Notes under the pieces: model-generated
Told to the model about the DNA's origin: nothing
What the model saw: only the letters and a program-made list of their open reading frames with translations
Database searches by the model: none
Source of the DNA: Saprospiraceae bacterium
GTDB taxonomy: Bacteria; Bacteroidota; Bacteroidia; Chitinophagales; Saprospiraceae
DNA: 5,902 bases
Direction of reading: 5' to 3'
Assembly: GCA_014379665.1 (NCBI GenBank)
Contig: JACMLK010000358.1
Coordinates: 1-5,902, forward strand
Shown: piece after piece, positions 1 to 5,890 of the stretch
Numbering within the stretch: the stretch's first letter is position 1
Layout: every line of letters starts with the position of its first letter
Program-made: the position numbers and the translations under genes

Positions 1-23
1 AAATAAAATTCAAAAAAAGGGGT

Positions 24-104
24 GTATAATTTTTTTAGGATTATTTTTGAAGTATGTAAAGTTATTTTAGGATTTATTGTTTAACCTGTATAGCTATTTT
101 AGGA
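24..104 (+). repeat. Three 17-bp direct repeats at 32-bp spacing
   Basis: Three copies of a 17-bp box lie at 24-40 (GTATAATTTTTTTAGGA), 56-72 (GTAAAGTTATTTTAGGA) and 88-104 (GTATAGCTATTTTAGGA). All three share the 3' half TTTTAGGA, and they start exactly 32 bp apart with 15-bp unrelated spacers. Thirty-two bp is about three helical turns, so the boxes would face the same side of the DNA. This fits an array of protein binding sites, for example operator, iteron-like or transposase sites. No binding protein is encoded nearby, and the array may continue left of the window. The repeats are seen directly; the function is inference. Confidence 0.6.
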
Positions 105-155
105 CGAGACAAGCCGAAGATTTACCCGGGTCGCACTATAGATGCTCCGTCGTCC

Positions 156-273
156 CTCCCATCACGCTCCCATGATCCTCCCATGATCCTCCCATGATGA
201 TAGCACCACACTCCCACGATCCTCCCACCGTGATCCCACTGACTCCCACCGAGGTCCCACTGAGTCCCACTGA
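156..273. repeat. Degenerate 10-11 bp tandem repeat array
   Basis: About eleven head-to-tail units of 10-11 bp can be read. Examples are CTCCCATCACG (156-166), CTCCCATGATC twice (167-188), CTCCCATGATG (189-199), a decayed unit (200-210), CTCCCACGATC (211-221), CTCCCACCGTG, ATCCCACTGA, CTCCCACCGAG and GTCCCACTGA twice (254-273). The unit drifts from CTCCCATGATC on the left to GTCCCACTGA on the right. The array ends in the small palindrome ACTGAGCTCTCAGT (269-282). A period that is not a multiple of three and the lack of a supporting reading frame argue against coding. Slipped-strand expansion is the simplest origin. Confidence 0.75.
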
Positions 274-388
274 GCTCTCAGTAAGTATAAGCTGATAGAG
301 CAAAATTAGCATGCTGATGGTAGGCTGTGCCTGCTTTCAAAGGGGTTCATGACATTGCTTTAAATTCGGACTTCTTTGATATTTGTTT

Positions 389-396
389 TATCTTTG
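389..396 (+). promoter_or_regulatory. Possible Bacteroidota -7 box for the small membrane gene
   Basis: TATCTTTG matches the Bacteroidota -7 consensus TAnnTTTG and would give a leader of roughly 50 nt before the ATG at 457. No good -33 TTG lies at the usual distance; TTCG at 365-368 is the nearest. The call is therefore weak. Confidence 0.25.
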
Positions 397-456
397 TTGG
401 GATGAAATACCTAAGTTCCCTTGCTAAAAGTTGAATCTTGTAAATAGACAAATATA

Positions 457-750
457 ATGAAATATCTTTTTTGGCTTATTACTTTTACAAATTATGTTTT
501 TCTTGCTCATTTACTATTGCTTTATTTTATAAATGGACAATTTAGAGTTCATTTTTACATTGCTATGTATCATTTATGCGTGATGTTTCCTTTCTTCCTG
601 ATATTCGGTATAGGGTTATTGATTTCTGAAAGATTAAGACAAAAGTATCTTAAAATGTGGTGGAAGTATGGATTGATAAACTTTCTTCCGTTGATAATTT
701 TGCAAATACCAATTCGGCTTTGGTGGAATACGACTGATAACTGGTATTAA
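457..750 (+). CDS. Small three-helix membrane protein, unknown function
   Basis: This encodes a 97-residue, very hydrophobic protein that I do not recognise. Three membrane segments are visible at about residues 3-25, 33-56 and 71-88. The loop after the second (SERLRQKYLKMWWKYG) is rich in Arg and Lys, which by the positive-inside rule should be cytoplasmic. A Trp-rich tail (RLWWNTTDNWY) ends the protein. No catalytic motif or signal-peptidase site is evident. The ATG is preceded by an A/T-rich stretch without Shine-Dalgarno sequence, which is normal for Bacteroidota. It is the only + strand gene and converges on the PH-domain operon, with 67 bp between the two stop codons and no clear terminator hairpin. 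The patterned hydrophobicity over the whole frame supports a real gene, but chance coding of AT-rich DNA is not excluded. Confidence 0.55.
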   Translation: MKYLFWLITFTNYVFLAHLLLLYFINGQFRVHFYIAMYHLCVMFPFFLIFGIGLLISERLRQKYLKMWWKYGLINFLPLIILQIPIRLWWNTTDNWY

Positions 751-817
751 TTGTGAAATTGATCAAAGTTAAACAATATTGACGCACTTGAACAATTTTA
801 TACCTATGGTAAATATC

Positions 818-2305
818 CTACATCCACTTTCGCCTGTCCATCTCAACTTTTGAAAGAAATAAATCGGTCAGATGCCTGGCAAAATGGTGAGATATATAGG
901 GTATCTGTGTTCGTCCCGAAGCAGTGAACAATGTAATACTGCATAGTTGATGGCGTGTTTGATACGGAGTTTGATTCAATTCTATAGCCTGAATTTTAAA
1001 AATCGGAAGGATCTCCGCTTTATCTCCAAAAATACCGCCTTTGATAAATACCAGCTCTTCATTATGCCCAAAGGTCTTTTTTCTGTACGAAAGGTATCTG
1101 TGTCCGATGAAATAAAGTCCCGCAATAATGACGTATACGATTTTGTCCGTGTGATTAATATAATAGGCCAAGGTTCCCATCATTAAGATTAAAATGCAGA
1201 TGATCAGTGAAAACCTGATGAAAAAACGGATATCTATCTTATGCATTTCAAAATGGTCAAAATCAACTTTCCCGAACAGTGACCTCACCACCTCTGTGAT
1301 GTGATGCATACGGCAGCCGGGGATATGTATATTTTGTTTTGAGCTTAATTCTGCACTCGATGCCTGATGGAGCGACAGATTTTTGAAACCGATCATTCTT
1401 TTGAGCAAATTGTCTGACCATGCCATTTGTTGTATCTTGACATCCATAGCGGACACTTCTTTTTTAGTAAAAAGACCACTTATCACTTTAAATCCTCTGG
1501 CCGATCTGAGAAACTGAAGATCATAGTCACGAACCACCGTTCTGATCATGGATATGATTACAGAAACAATAATAAAAACTGATATGATAAATACAATGAA
1601 AAGCATACCTACATCAACATCCGGAATTTCTTCAGAATACTCATCTACATCTACTCCAACATCATGAAGATTCTGATAAATCCAAAAGAAAAACAGAAAG
1701 ATAAGCGCTCCTGATTTCAAATGGTTTTCTGTTATTCCCACCTTTAATAAATCAGCCGTACTCAAGGACATAATGGGTGTAAAAGCAGAGCTTTCACCGA
1801 TCTGCTGTGTATCGAATTCTTCTGTTATTACCGGGGTTCTCTTTTCTTTCATCACCAGGTCCCGGAGGGCATTTGCTTTGTCAGACTGAAGGGCATGAAA
1901 TTCAAATTCGTTTTTCTCTGAGCCCGCTGTATCTACTTTTATCCTAAGCACAGAAAAAAACCGATGGATTATATTTTGTTCAAAATTGATGGTTTGTATT
2001 TTATTGAACGGAATGGCCATTTTTTTCCTGTTAAACACTCCGGTATGCAGGATTAATTCTGCATCCTGAACAATGAAATAAGTTTTGAAAAAATTGATCA
2101 GCGAGTACGCCATAGAGATCACAGCTACCCCGATAATAAAATAAAGAATGTAGCTGGTTTTACTTTTGCTTCCACCCACTAAAATGACCACCACAATCGG
2201 CAATAGCTGCCTGAACAAAACATTGATAGTCTTGAACAATATCATGAGGATCGCTACATAGGATTGTCTGTTGGGTATGGAGAAATCAAACTCATTCTTC
2301 TTCAT
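818..2305 (-). CDS. PH domain-containing membrane protein, YdbT-like (three bPH2 domains)
   Basis: This 495-residue protein contains three bacterial PH (bPH2, formerly DUF304) domains, each following membrane helices. Hydrophobic segments lie at about residues 18-44, 52-73, 196-211, 233-254, 362-382 and 388-403. The bPH2 domains are at about 74-155, 257-345 and 405-486. Family signatures repeat: GVFNRKKMAIPFNKIQTINFEQN (split here as GVFNRKKMAIPF, 89-100, then NKIQTINFEQN), then SGLFTKKEVSAMDVKIQQM (276-294), and GGIFGDKAEILPIFKIQAIE (423-442). This is the layout of Bacillus subtilis YdbT. There, ydbS-ydbT belong to the SigW envelope-stress regulon and have been linked to intrinsic resistance to peptide antimicrobials; that role is known for Bacillus and only inferred here. 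The start overlaps the end of the upstream gene by 14 bp, implying translational coupling and a shared complex. An acidic loop (residues 219-231) probably lies outside the membrane. No damage is visible. Confidence 0.9.
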   Translation of the reverse strand: MKKNEFDFSIPNRQSYVAILMILFKTINVLFRQLLPIVVVILVGGSKSKTSYILYFIIGVAVISMAYSLINFFKTYFIVQDAELILHTGVFNRKKMAIPFNKIQTINFEQNIIHRFFSVLRIKVDTAGSEKNEFEFHALQSDKANALRDLVMKEKRTPVITEEFDTQQIGESSAFTPIMSLSTADLLKVGITENHLKSGALIFLFFFWIYQNLHDVGVDVDEYSEEIPDVDVGMLFIVFIISVFIIVSVIISMIRTVVRDYDLQFLRSARGFKVISGLFTKKEVSAMDVKIQQMAWSDNLLKRMIGFKNLSLHQASSAELSSKQNIHIPGCRMHHITEVVRSLFGKVDFDHFEMHKIDIRFFIRFSLIICILILMMGTLAYYINHTDKIVYVIIAGLYFIGHRYLSYRKKTFGHNEELVFIKGGIFGDKAEILPIFKIQAIELNQTPYQTRHQLCSITLFTASGRTQIPYISHHFARHLTDLFLSKVEMDRRKWM

Positions 2306-2837
2306 CCCGGGATACCTTAGTGGTAATAAAATGTTTTAACCGTGCCGCAGTTTCCTGCGAAAGACCGGGAATGCTCAGATCACCCGAACTGCCTCCCGCA
2401 GTAAATAAGGATAATTCCACCAGGTCAAAAAACCGGTCTATAGGTCCCTGATTTATTTCACAGTGTTGTACACGATTGAAAGGTATGATGACGGTAGACC
2501 TGAACCACATCCCTGATTTGTACATTATATCTTTTTCACGCAAGGCGTATCCTTCAAAATAATAACTCCTGTATGCTATAAAAATAAAAAAAATCGTGAC
2601 TATAAACCAGCCTCCCAATACCAGCCATATCAGTGGTGATTCAAATAGTTGGTGTACAAATATCCCTACACCACAATAAATCAACAAGGCAATGATAAAA
2701 AAGAAAGCAGTAAAATACACACTGACTCTTTGATAATTTATCTCCGGTGACTCAAAGGATACATCATCGATGGAGGGAAGAGTTTTAGTAAGAAGTTGCT
2801 GATTTTCGAAATCCATATTATTGGTACTGGTCATCAT
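2292..2837 (-). CDS. PH domain-containing membrane protein, YdbS-like (single bPH2 domain)
   Basis: This 181-residue protein is the short partner of the downstream YdbT-like gene. An acidic, polar N-terminus of about 38 residues is followed by two membrane helices (about 39-62 and 68-90) and one bPH2 domain (about 93-172). The domain carries the classic signature run: YALREKDIMYKSGMW (97-111), IPFNRVQHCEINQGPIDRFF (118-137), then TAGGSSGDLSIPGL (146-159). Length and layout match YdbS of Bacillus and the many YdbS/YdbT pairs in other phyla. Two adjacent ATG codons (MM) open the frame, and the outer one at 2837 is used here. The gene is first in a two-gene operon, and a plausible promoter ends 14 bp upstream. 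The role of bPH2 pairs outside Bacillus is not established; a membrane stress or peptide-defence function is inference. Confidence 0.9.
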   Translation of the reverse strand: MMTSTNNMDFENQQLLTKTLPSIDDVSFESPEINYQRVSVYFTAFFFIIALLIYCGVGIFVHQLFESPLIWLVLGGWFIVTIFFIFIAYRSYYFEGYALREKDIMYKSGMWFRSTVIIPFNRVQHCEINQGPIDRFFDLVELSLFTAGGSSGDLSIPGLSQETAARLKHFITTKVSRDEEE

Positions 2838-2850
2838 ATTTTTGAAATCA

Positions 2851-2879
2851 CAAGGTAAATATTATTACTGTTAAGTCAA
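2851..2879 (-). promoter_or_regulatory. Candidate promoter of the PH-domain operon
   Basis: On the minus strand, TTG (2879-2877) is followed after 19 bp by TACCTTG (2857-2851). This resembles the Bacteroidota -33 TTG / -7 TAnnTTTG promoter with proper spacing, although the -7 box is one T short. It predicts a leader of only about 10 nt before the ATG at 2837. The structured repeat begins just upstream. Confidence 0.35.
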
Positions 2880-2956
2880 TATGTTTAACAATTTGCGTGT
2901 ATATAACAAATTGCAAAATAAAAAATAAAGCATTTTGTTCTAAGTTCTTGTTTCAG

Positions 2957-3184
2957 AATTGGTGCTATAATTTTTTAATCACGGCTAAAATGAAACAGTG
3001 GTGACACCAATACAAAACTGTTTGAACATGTAGAACGTCCTGATTTTATGTGCCGGGAGACCGGTGGGACTGAACGATTCAGCTGAAAGCTGATGAAGTA
3101 CGACAGTACTTCAAGTGAAGGAACCTGAAAAGGATGGGTGGCAGCGGGTGAGGATAAAATCGGGAAAATGCAAAGAACGTAAGT
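2957..3184. repeat. Structured dispersed repeat, copy 1
   Basis: This 228-bp block matches 5665-5890 in the same orientation, with about 14 substitutions and a few one-base gaps by eye (roughly 93% identity). The stretch 3031-3164 is almost invariant. Farther left, a separate AT-rich stretch (2903-2930) also matches 5608-5635, so the full element may be about 280 bp with a variable segment inside. The block has no long reading frame, no terminal inverted repeat and no recognisable transposase remnant. It contains AAACAGT (2993-2999) facing ACTGTTT (3017-3023) around the small palindrome GGTGACACC (3000-3008), followed by the folded core described separately. The family is unrecognised; candidates are a non-coding RNA, a MITE-like element or a REP-like repeat. 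Confidence 0.85.
3039..3164 (+). other. Folded core of the repeat: closing stem and three hairpins
   Basis: CCTGATTTTAT (3039-3049) pairs over 11 bp, with one G-U, to ATAAAATCGGG (3154-3164). Inside lie three successive hairpins. The first is CCGG/CCGG with a GAGA tetraloop (3053-3064), a GNRA-type loop extended by two G-U pairs. The second is TCAGCT/AGCTGA with loop GAA (3079-3093). The third is GAAGTAC/GTACTTC with loop GACA (3095-3112). TGAACGAT and AAGTGAAGG flank the last two and are also kept in the diverged copy at 3278-3322. The second copy carries the same core at 5746-5870, its only stem change being GTACTTC to GTGCTTC, which leaves a U-G pair. Strand and transcription are unknown; the fold is drawn on the + strand. 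Confidence 0.55.
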
Positions 3185-3245
3185 ACACCCATGCCAGATA
3201 CGGGGTACAATGCTAAAGTGAGTTTTTTGTATTGGGAGTTTTTTT

Positions 3246-3344
3246 GTTTACTTTTTTTGCGGAAAAAAAAGAATAACTGAACGATCCCAAAGGGTGATGC
3301 ATGACAATGCATCAAGTGAAGGCACCCGATAGGGGTGGGATGGG
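3246..3344. repeat. Diverged third member of the structured repeat family
   Basis: TGAACGAT (3278-3285) is followed by a CCC-AAA-GGG mini-hairpin (3286-3294), T, GATGCAT-GACA-ATGCATC (3296-3313) and AAGTGAAGG (3314-3322). The order and spacing are the same as in the two main copies, but the stem sequences differ. The similarity continues ungapped for about 18 bases (ACC.GA.A.GG.TGGG) to 3339. The left side differs: instead of the CCGG/GAGA hairpin there is an A/T hairpin of C plus seven T (3251-3258), loop GCGG, and eight A plus G (3263-3271), with GTT/AAC outside it. It lies only 62 bp after copy 1 and in the same orientation. The 11-bp closing stem of the main copies is not seen here. Confidence 0.6.
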
Positions 3345-3432
3345 CCGGCTCGAGGCGATATTATTTGTGCGAATAAGCGTGATTGTTTTATTTGAACAGT
3401 ATCAGAAAATGTTTTTAATAAATAAGAAGTGC

Positions 3433-3532
3433 AATTCCATCTAACTCATCATAACACCATGATTATCAATCCCTATTTTTACCATTTTGCATATAGGCTT
3501 TTTTCTTACACAGCCAAAGTTAGATGGTAATT
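3433..3532. repeat. Imperfect 14-15 bp inverted repeat in the gap downstream of the TPR gene
   Basis: AATTCCATCTAACT (3433-3446) and AGTTAGATGGTAATT (3518-3532) are inverted copies, differing only by one extra base, with 71 bp between the arms. The loop is too long for an ordinary terminator of the minus-strand gene ending at 3615, and no U-run follows. It may be the trace of a small inserted element. Apart from this pair, 3345-3614 holds no gene and no other structure that I can support. Confidence 0.45.
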
Positions 3533-3614
3533 TCTTTATTTCCACTAATAACATCCAATTTGTTATACACATCTTAAAATATAGGTTTGTATGGATAAAT
3601 GATTTTTCCTGTTT

Positions 3615-5543
3615 TTACAAGCCCCCTAATCTCGCCATCACCTCCTTATTCCCAGGATTAATCGCCAGTGCCTGATTAAAATCTGCTTTTGCAGCATCTT
3701 TATTACCTGTACCAAGATGGGCGAGTCCGCGATGATAAAACACGGCATCAGTTTTATTGCCTGCATTTATGGCCTTAGTGAGTGTCTGAATGGCATCCGG
3801 ATATTGGCCTGCATTTAATTGACTTAGCCCCAGGACCGGAAGGATGGTCGTTTCTTTGTAAGGCATCAGTCTCAGTGCTTCTGAAAAGGCTATAACTGAG
3901 GAAGATGGACTTGTTTGCAATTGAGCCACGCCCAGATTATATCTTACCTGACCATTCGAAGGTTGAAGTTCAATGGCCTTATTGTACATCTCTATGGCCT
4001 TGGCTACATACGCTTCCTTTTTATCGGGCTGTTGTTCACTCATGGTGCCGTAGCTGTTGCCCAATCCTTCATATACATCCGCACGCACGCATCCATCAGC
4101 CACTGCCAGTTCAAAATCAGTCATGGCTCCGCCAATATTTCCGGTTTTGCCCCGGTAATTGCCACGATTGGCAAGCGCTAAATCCTCTTTAGGATAATAT
4201 TGTAGTACCTGAGTCCAAAGAGATTCACTGTCCTGCCAGACTTCTACCTGTGATTTGGTTTTGAAAGCAAGGAATACAAGAAATACAAATACCAACCCAA
4301 GGGATATGTTTTTTACTATGGTTGAATGGCCAAATGCCCATTTTTCTATACTATAAGAAATCATGAATGCGAGTCCTATATAAGGTATGTAAGTATATCT
4401 GTCCGCCATGATAGCTAAACCCACCGACATAAACTGCAGAACAAGTGCTACTGTTAAGAAATAAAATCCAATGCCAAATGCAAATATTTTTGTTTTGAAC
4501 ACCGACCATAAAGTTACTCCAACAATGGCTAAAAAGGAGAGAGGATATATGAAACCCTGCCAACCTGTCAATTTGTTGCCTTCCGGATAGGGATAATAGG
4601 CACAGATTTCTGCTGGATTGAAAAACATCCCAATATAGTTTGAAAATCCGTAGGTGGCAAATTGAAATCTTTCCAATAATGTAAAAGTTTCAGGTGCCGC
4701 TACAGCTTTTGTTTTTTCACCATAAAGGGTAAGTAACCCTCCAAAATCTCCGCCACTCTGTACACTCACAGCCATCAATCCAAAAAATACGGATACGGCA
4801 AGAAAGGGGATTTTTTCTGCCATGACTCTGACATCTGTCAGTTTTTTTCCCTTCCAGTAATCCATCAATAACAAAACCAATGGAAGCACTACTGCCATTG
4901 CCTTGGATAAAACACTGAGCACAAAAAGTATAAAAGTCAGAAAGATCCACTTTTTCTTATCCGTCATTAGGTATTTCCAGTAGGAGATACAGGATAAAAG
5001 GAAAAAAAAGGTATATAAAACATCCTTCCGCTCTGATATCCACACGACTGATTCGACATGCATGGGATGGAGTGCAAATATGGCACTGGTCATGACAGCA
5101 GTGAACCATTTTTTGTCGTCTATCATCCATATCAGGAAAAAGACCAGTAAACTGTTAAAAATATGGATAAGGATGTTCAGCCGGATAAATGGCTTTGGAT
5201 TTAATTTTTTAATATCATTTGGTACCTGTATGGCCAGGGATATCATGGTGACCGGATGATAGTTAAGTGAAACAGGTGTTTTCCAAAGTTTACTATATTC
5301 CTTATTAAGTACCATAGCTTGCTCCTCTACATATACCTGATCGTCCCAGTTAACAAATTTATTGTCAAAACCTGATTTATACACTATAAAAGTGGTCAAT
5401 ATCAGGATAAACAACAAGCCAATTTCCCGATATCCCAGTCCATAAATTTTATTTACAGGCTTGACGGGAGCAGTAGTTACCTGATATTCAGGCCTTTCCT
5501 TTTTAGATTTTTGTTCTTTGTTGCTTCTCATGAGCGTCATCAT
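3615..5543 (-). CDS. TMTC-like GT-C family membrane protein with C-terminal TPR repeats
   Basis: This 642-residue protein has a charged cytoplasmic N-terminus (1-38), about eleven hydrophobic segments between 40 and 428, and a soluble TPR tail (about 450-640). Three features place it with TMTC-like, GT-C-fold glycosyltransferases. These are an early loop with NWDD (65-68), where GT-C enzymes keep catalytic acids; HPMHVESVVWISERKDVL (159-176); and ADRYTYIPYIGL (380-391). TPR-like helix pairs are visible near 453-482, 488-528, 531-563, 566-596 and 599-630; the last ends in NQALAINPGN. Animal TMTC proteins are O-mannosyltransferases of the secretory membrane. The donor and acceptor of bacterial relatives are mostly unknown, so transfer of a lipid-linked sugar to a periplasmic substrate is inference. 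ATGs at residues 1, 2 and 5 compete; the longest is given. The gene appears monocistronic and lies between two direct copies of the structured repeat. Confidence 0.85.
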   Translation of the reverse strand: MMTLMRSNKEQKSKKERPEYQVTTAPVKPVNKIYGLGYREIGLLFILILTTFIVYKSGFDNKFVNWDDQVYVEEQAMVLNKEYSKLWKTPVSLNYHPVTMISLAIQVPNDIKKLNPKPFIRLNILIHIFNSLLVFFLIWMIDDKKWFTAVMTSAIFALHPMHVESVVWISERKDVLYTFFFLLSCISYWKYLMTDKKKWIFLTFILFVLSVLSKAMAVVLPLVLLLMDYWKGKKLTDVRVMAEKIPFLAVSVFFGLMAVSVQSGGDFGGLLTLYGEKTKAVAAPETFTLLERFQFATYGFSNYIGMFFNPAEICAYYPYPEGNKLTGWQGFIYPLSFLAIVGVTLWSVFKTKIFAFGIGFYFLTVALVLQFMSVGLAIMADRYTYIPYIGLAFMISYSIEKWAFGHSTIVKNISLGLVFVFLVFLAFKTKSQVEVWQDSESLWTQVLQYYPKEDLALANRGNYRGKTGNIGGAMTDFELAVADGCVRADVYEGLGNSYGTMSEQQPDKKEAYVAKAIEMYNKAIELQPSNGQVRYNLGVAQLQTSPSSSVIAFSEALRLMPYKETTILPVLGLSQLNAGQYPDAIQTLTKAINAGNKTDAVFYHRGLAHLGTGNKDAAKADFNQALAINPGNKEVMARLGGL

Positions 5544-5555
5544 TAATTAGTATGA

Positions 5556-5582
5556 CAAAAGTATGTTAATTTATACTCAAAA
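5556..5582 (-). promoter_or_regulatory. Possible promoter of the TMTC/TPR gene
   Basis: On the minus strand TACTTTTG (5563-5556) matches the Bacteroidota -7 consensus TAnnTTTG exactly. The nearest upstream TTTTG (5582-5578) is only 14 bp away, shorter than the usual 19-21 bp. Initiation about 7 bp downstream would leave a very short leader for the ATG at 5543. The third in-frame ATG, at 5531, would then have a more normal leader. Confidence 0.3.
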
Positions 5583-5664
5583 TAAATTGGTTTGCGAAAA
5601 TGTGAGAATAACAAATTGCACAAAATAAAAATAAAGTCTGGAGGGCGATAGTTATTATTTAAGA

Positions 5665-5890
5665 AATTGGAGCCACATTTTTTAATCATAGCTTAAATGA
5701 AACCGTGGTGACACCAATACAAAACTGTTTGAACCAGTACAACGTCCTGATTTTATGTGCCGGGAGACCGGTGGGACTGAACGATTCAGCTGAAAGCTGA
5801 TGAAGTACGACAGTGCTTCAAGTGAAGGAACCTGAAATGGATGGGTGGGGCGGGTGAGGATAAAATCGGGAAAATACGAAGAACGTAAGT
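5665..5890. repeat. Structured dispersed repeat, copy 2
   Basis: This is the direct counterpart of 2957-3184, in the same orientation and ending at the same GAACGTAAGT, after which the two flanks become unrelated. It keeps the closing stem (5746-5756 with 5860-5870), the CCGG/GAGA hairpin, the TCAGCT/AGCTGA hairpin (5786-5800) and the GAAGTAC/GACA hairpin (5802-5819). Two changes relative to copy 1 bear on structure. GTACTTC became GTGCTTC, which preserves pairing as U-G. AAACAGT became AAACCGT, which breaks one pair of the outer hairpin. The AT-rich accessory match lies at 5608-5635. Whether a relative of the third member follows this copy cannot be seen, because the window ends at 5902. Confidence 0.85.

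Larger units (their letters stand above)
1..456. other. Gene-free, repeat-rich intergenic region
   Basis: No convincing coding region is visible in the first 456 bases. The left third is very AT-rich and carries three regularly spaced direct repeats. The middle is C-rich on this strand and carries a short-unit tandem array. From about 283 to 456 I see only a possible promoter for the small membrane-protein gene and a few short palindromes such as GCATGC. The abrupt change from AT-rich to CCC-rich sequence near 125-155 suggests a junction between DNA of different origin, but no gene or insertion-sequence end is recognisable. Confidence 0.6.

Noticed and set aside
24..104. CRISPR-like array
   Set aside because: The 17-bp boxes are only partly conserved, have 15-bp spacers, occur three times, and have no cas genes nearby.
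431..458. Sigma70-style promoter TTGAAT / TATAAT before the small membrane gene
   Set aside because: The TATAAT overlaps the start codon at 457, so it could not drive this gene with a leader, and Bacteroidota use a different -7/-33 consensus.
751..817. Bidirectional terminator between the convergent genes
   Set aside because: Only short palindromes such as CAATATTG are present, with no GC-rich stem followed by a T-run on either strand.
947..1186. 79-codon + strand reading frame
   Set aside because: It lies wholly inside the YdbT-like gene on the opposite strand, has no family features, and is a shadow of the conserved frame.
3048..3086. Thirteen-codon ATG-to-TGA frame inside the repeat core, intact in both long copies
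   Set aside because: It is too short, coincides with pairing stems, has no ribosome binding evidence, and is absent from the diverged copy.
2957..3184. Group II intron fragment or insertion-sequence remnant
   Set aside because: I see no domain V-like hairpin, GUGYG start, reverse transcriptase or transposase remnant, or terminal inverted repeat. It cannot be excluded without a model search, but it is not supported by what is visible.
3079..3315. 78-codon minus-strand reading frame across the repeats
   Set aside because: It runs through copy 1 and the diverged member with low-complexity FFFFRKKSKQKN-like sequence derived from A/T tracts. The structural pattern explains the conservation better.
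3487..3675. 62-codon + strand frame at the end of the TPR gene
   Set aside because: Its 3' part is antisense to conserved TPR coding sequence and it has no promoter, start signal or recognisable protein character.
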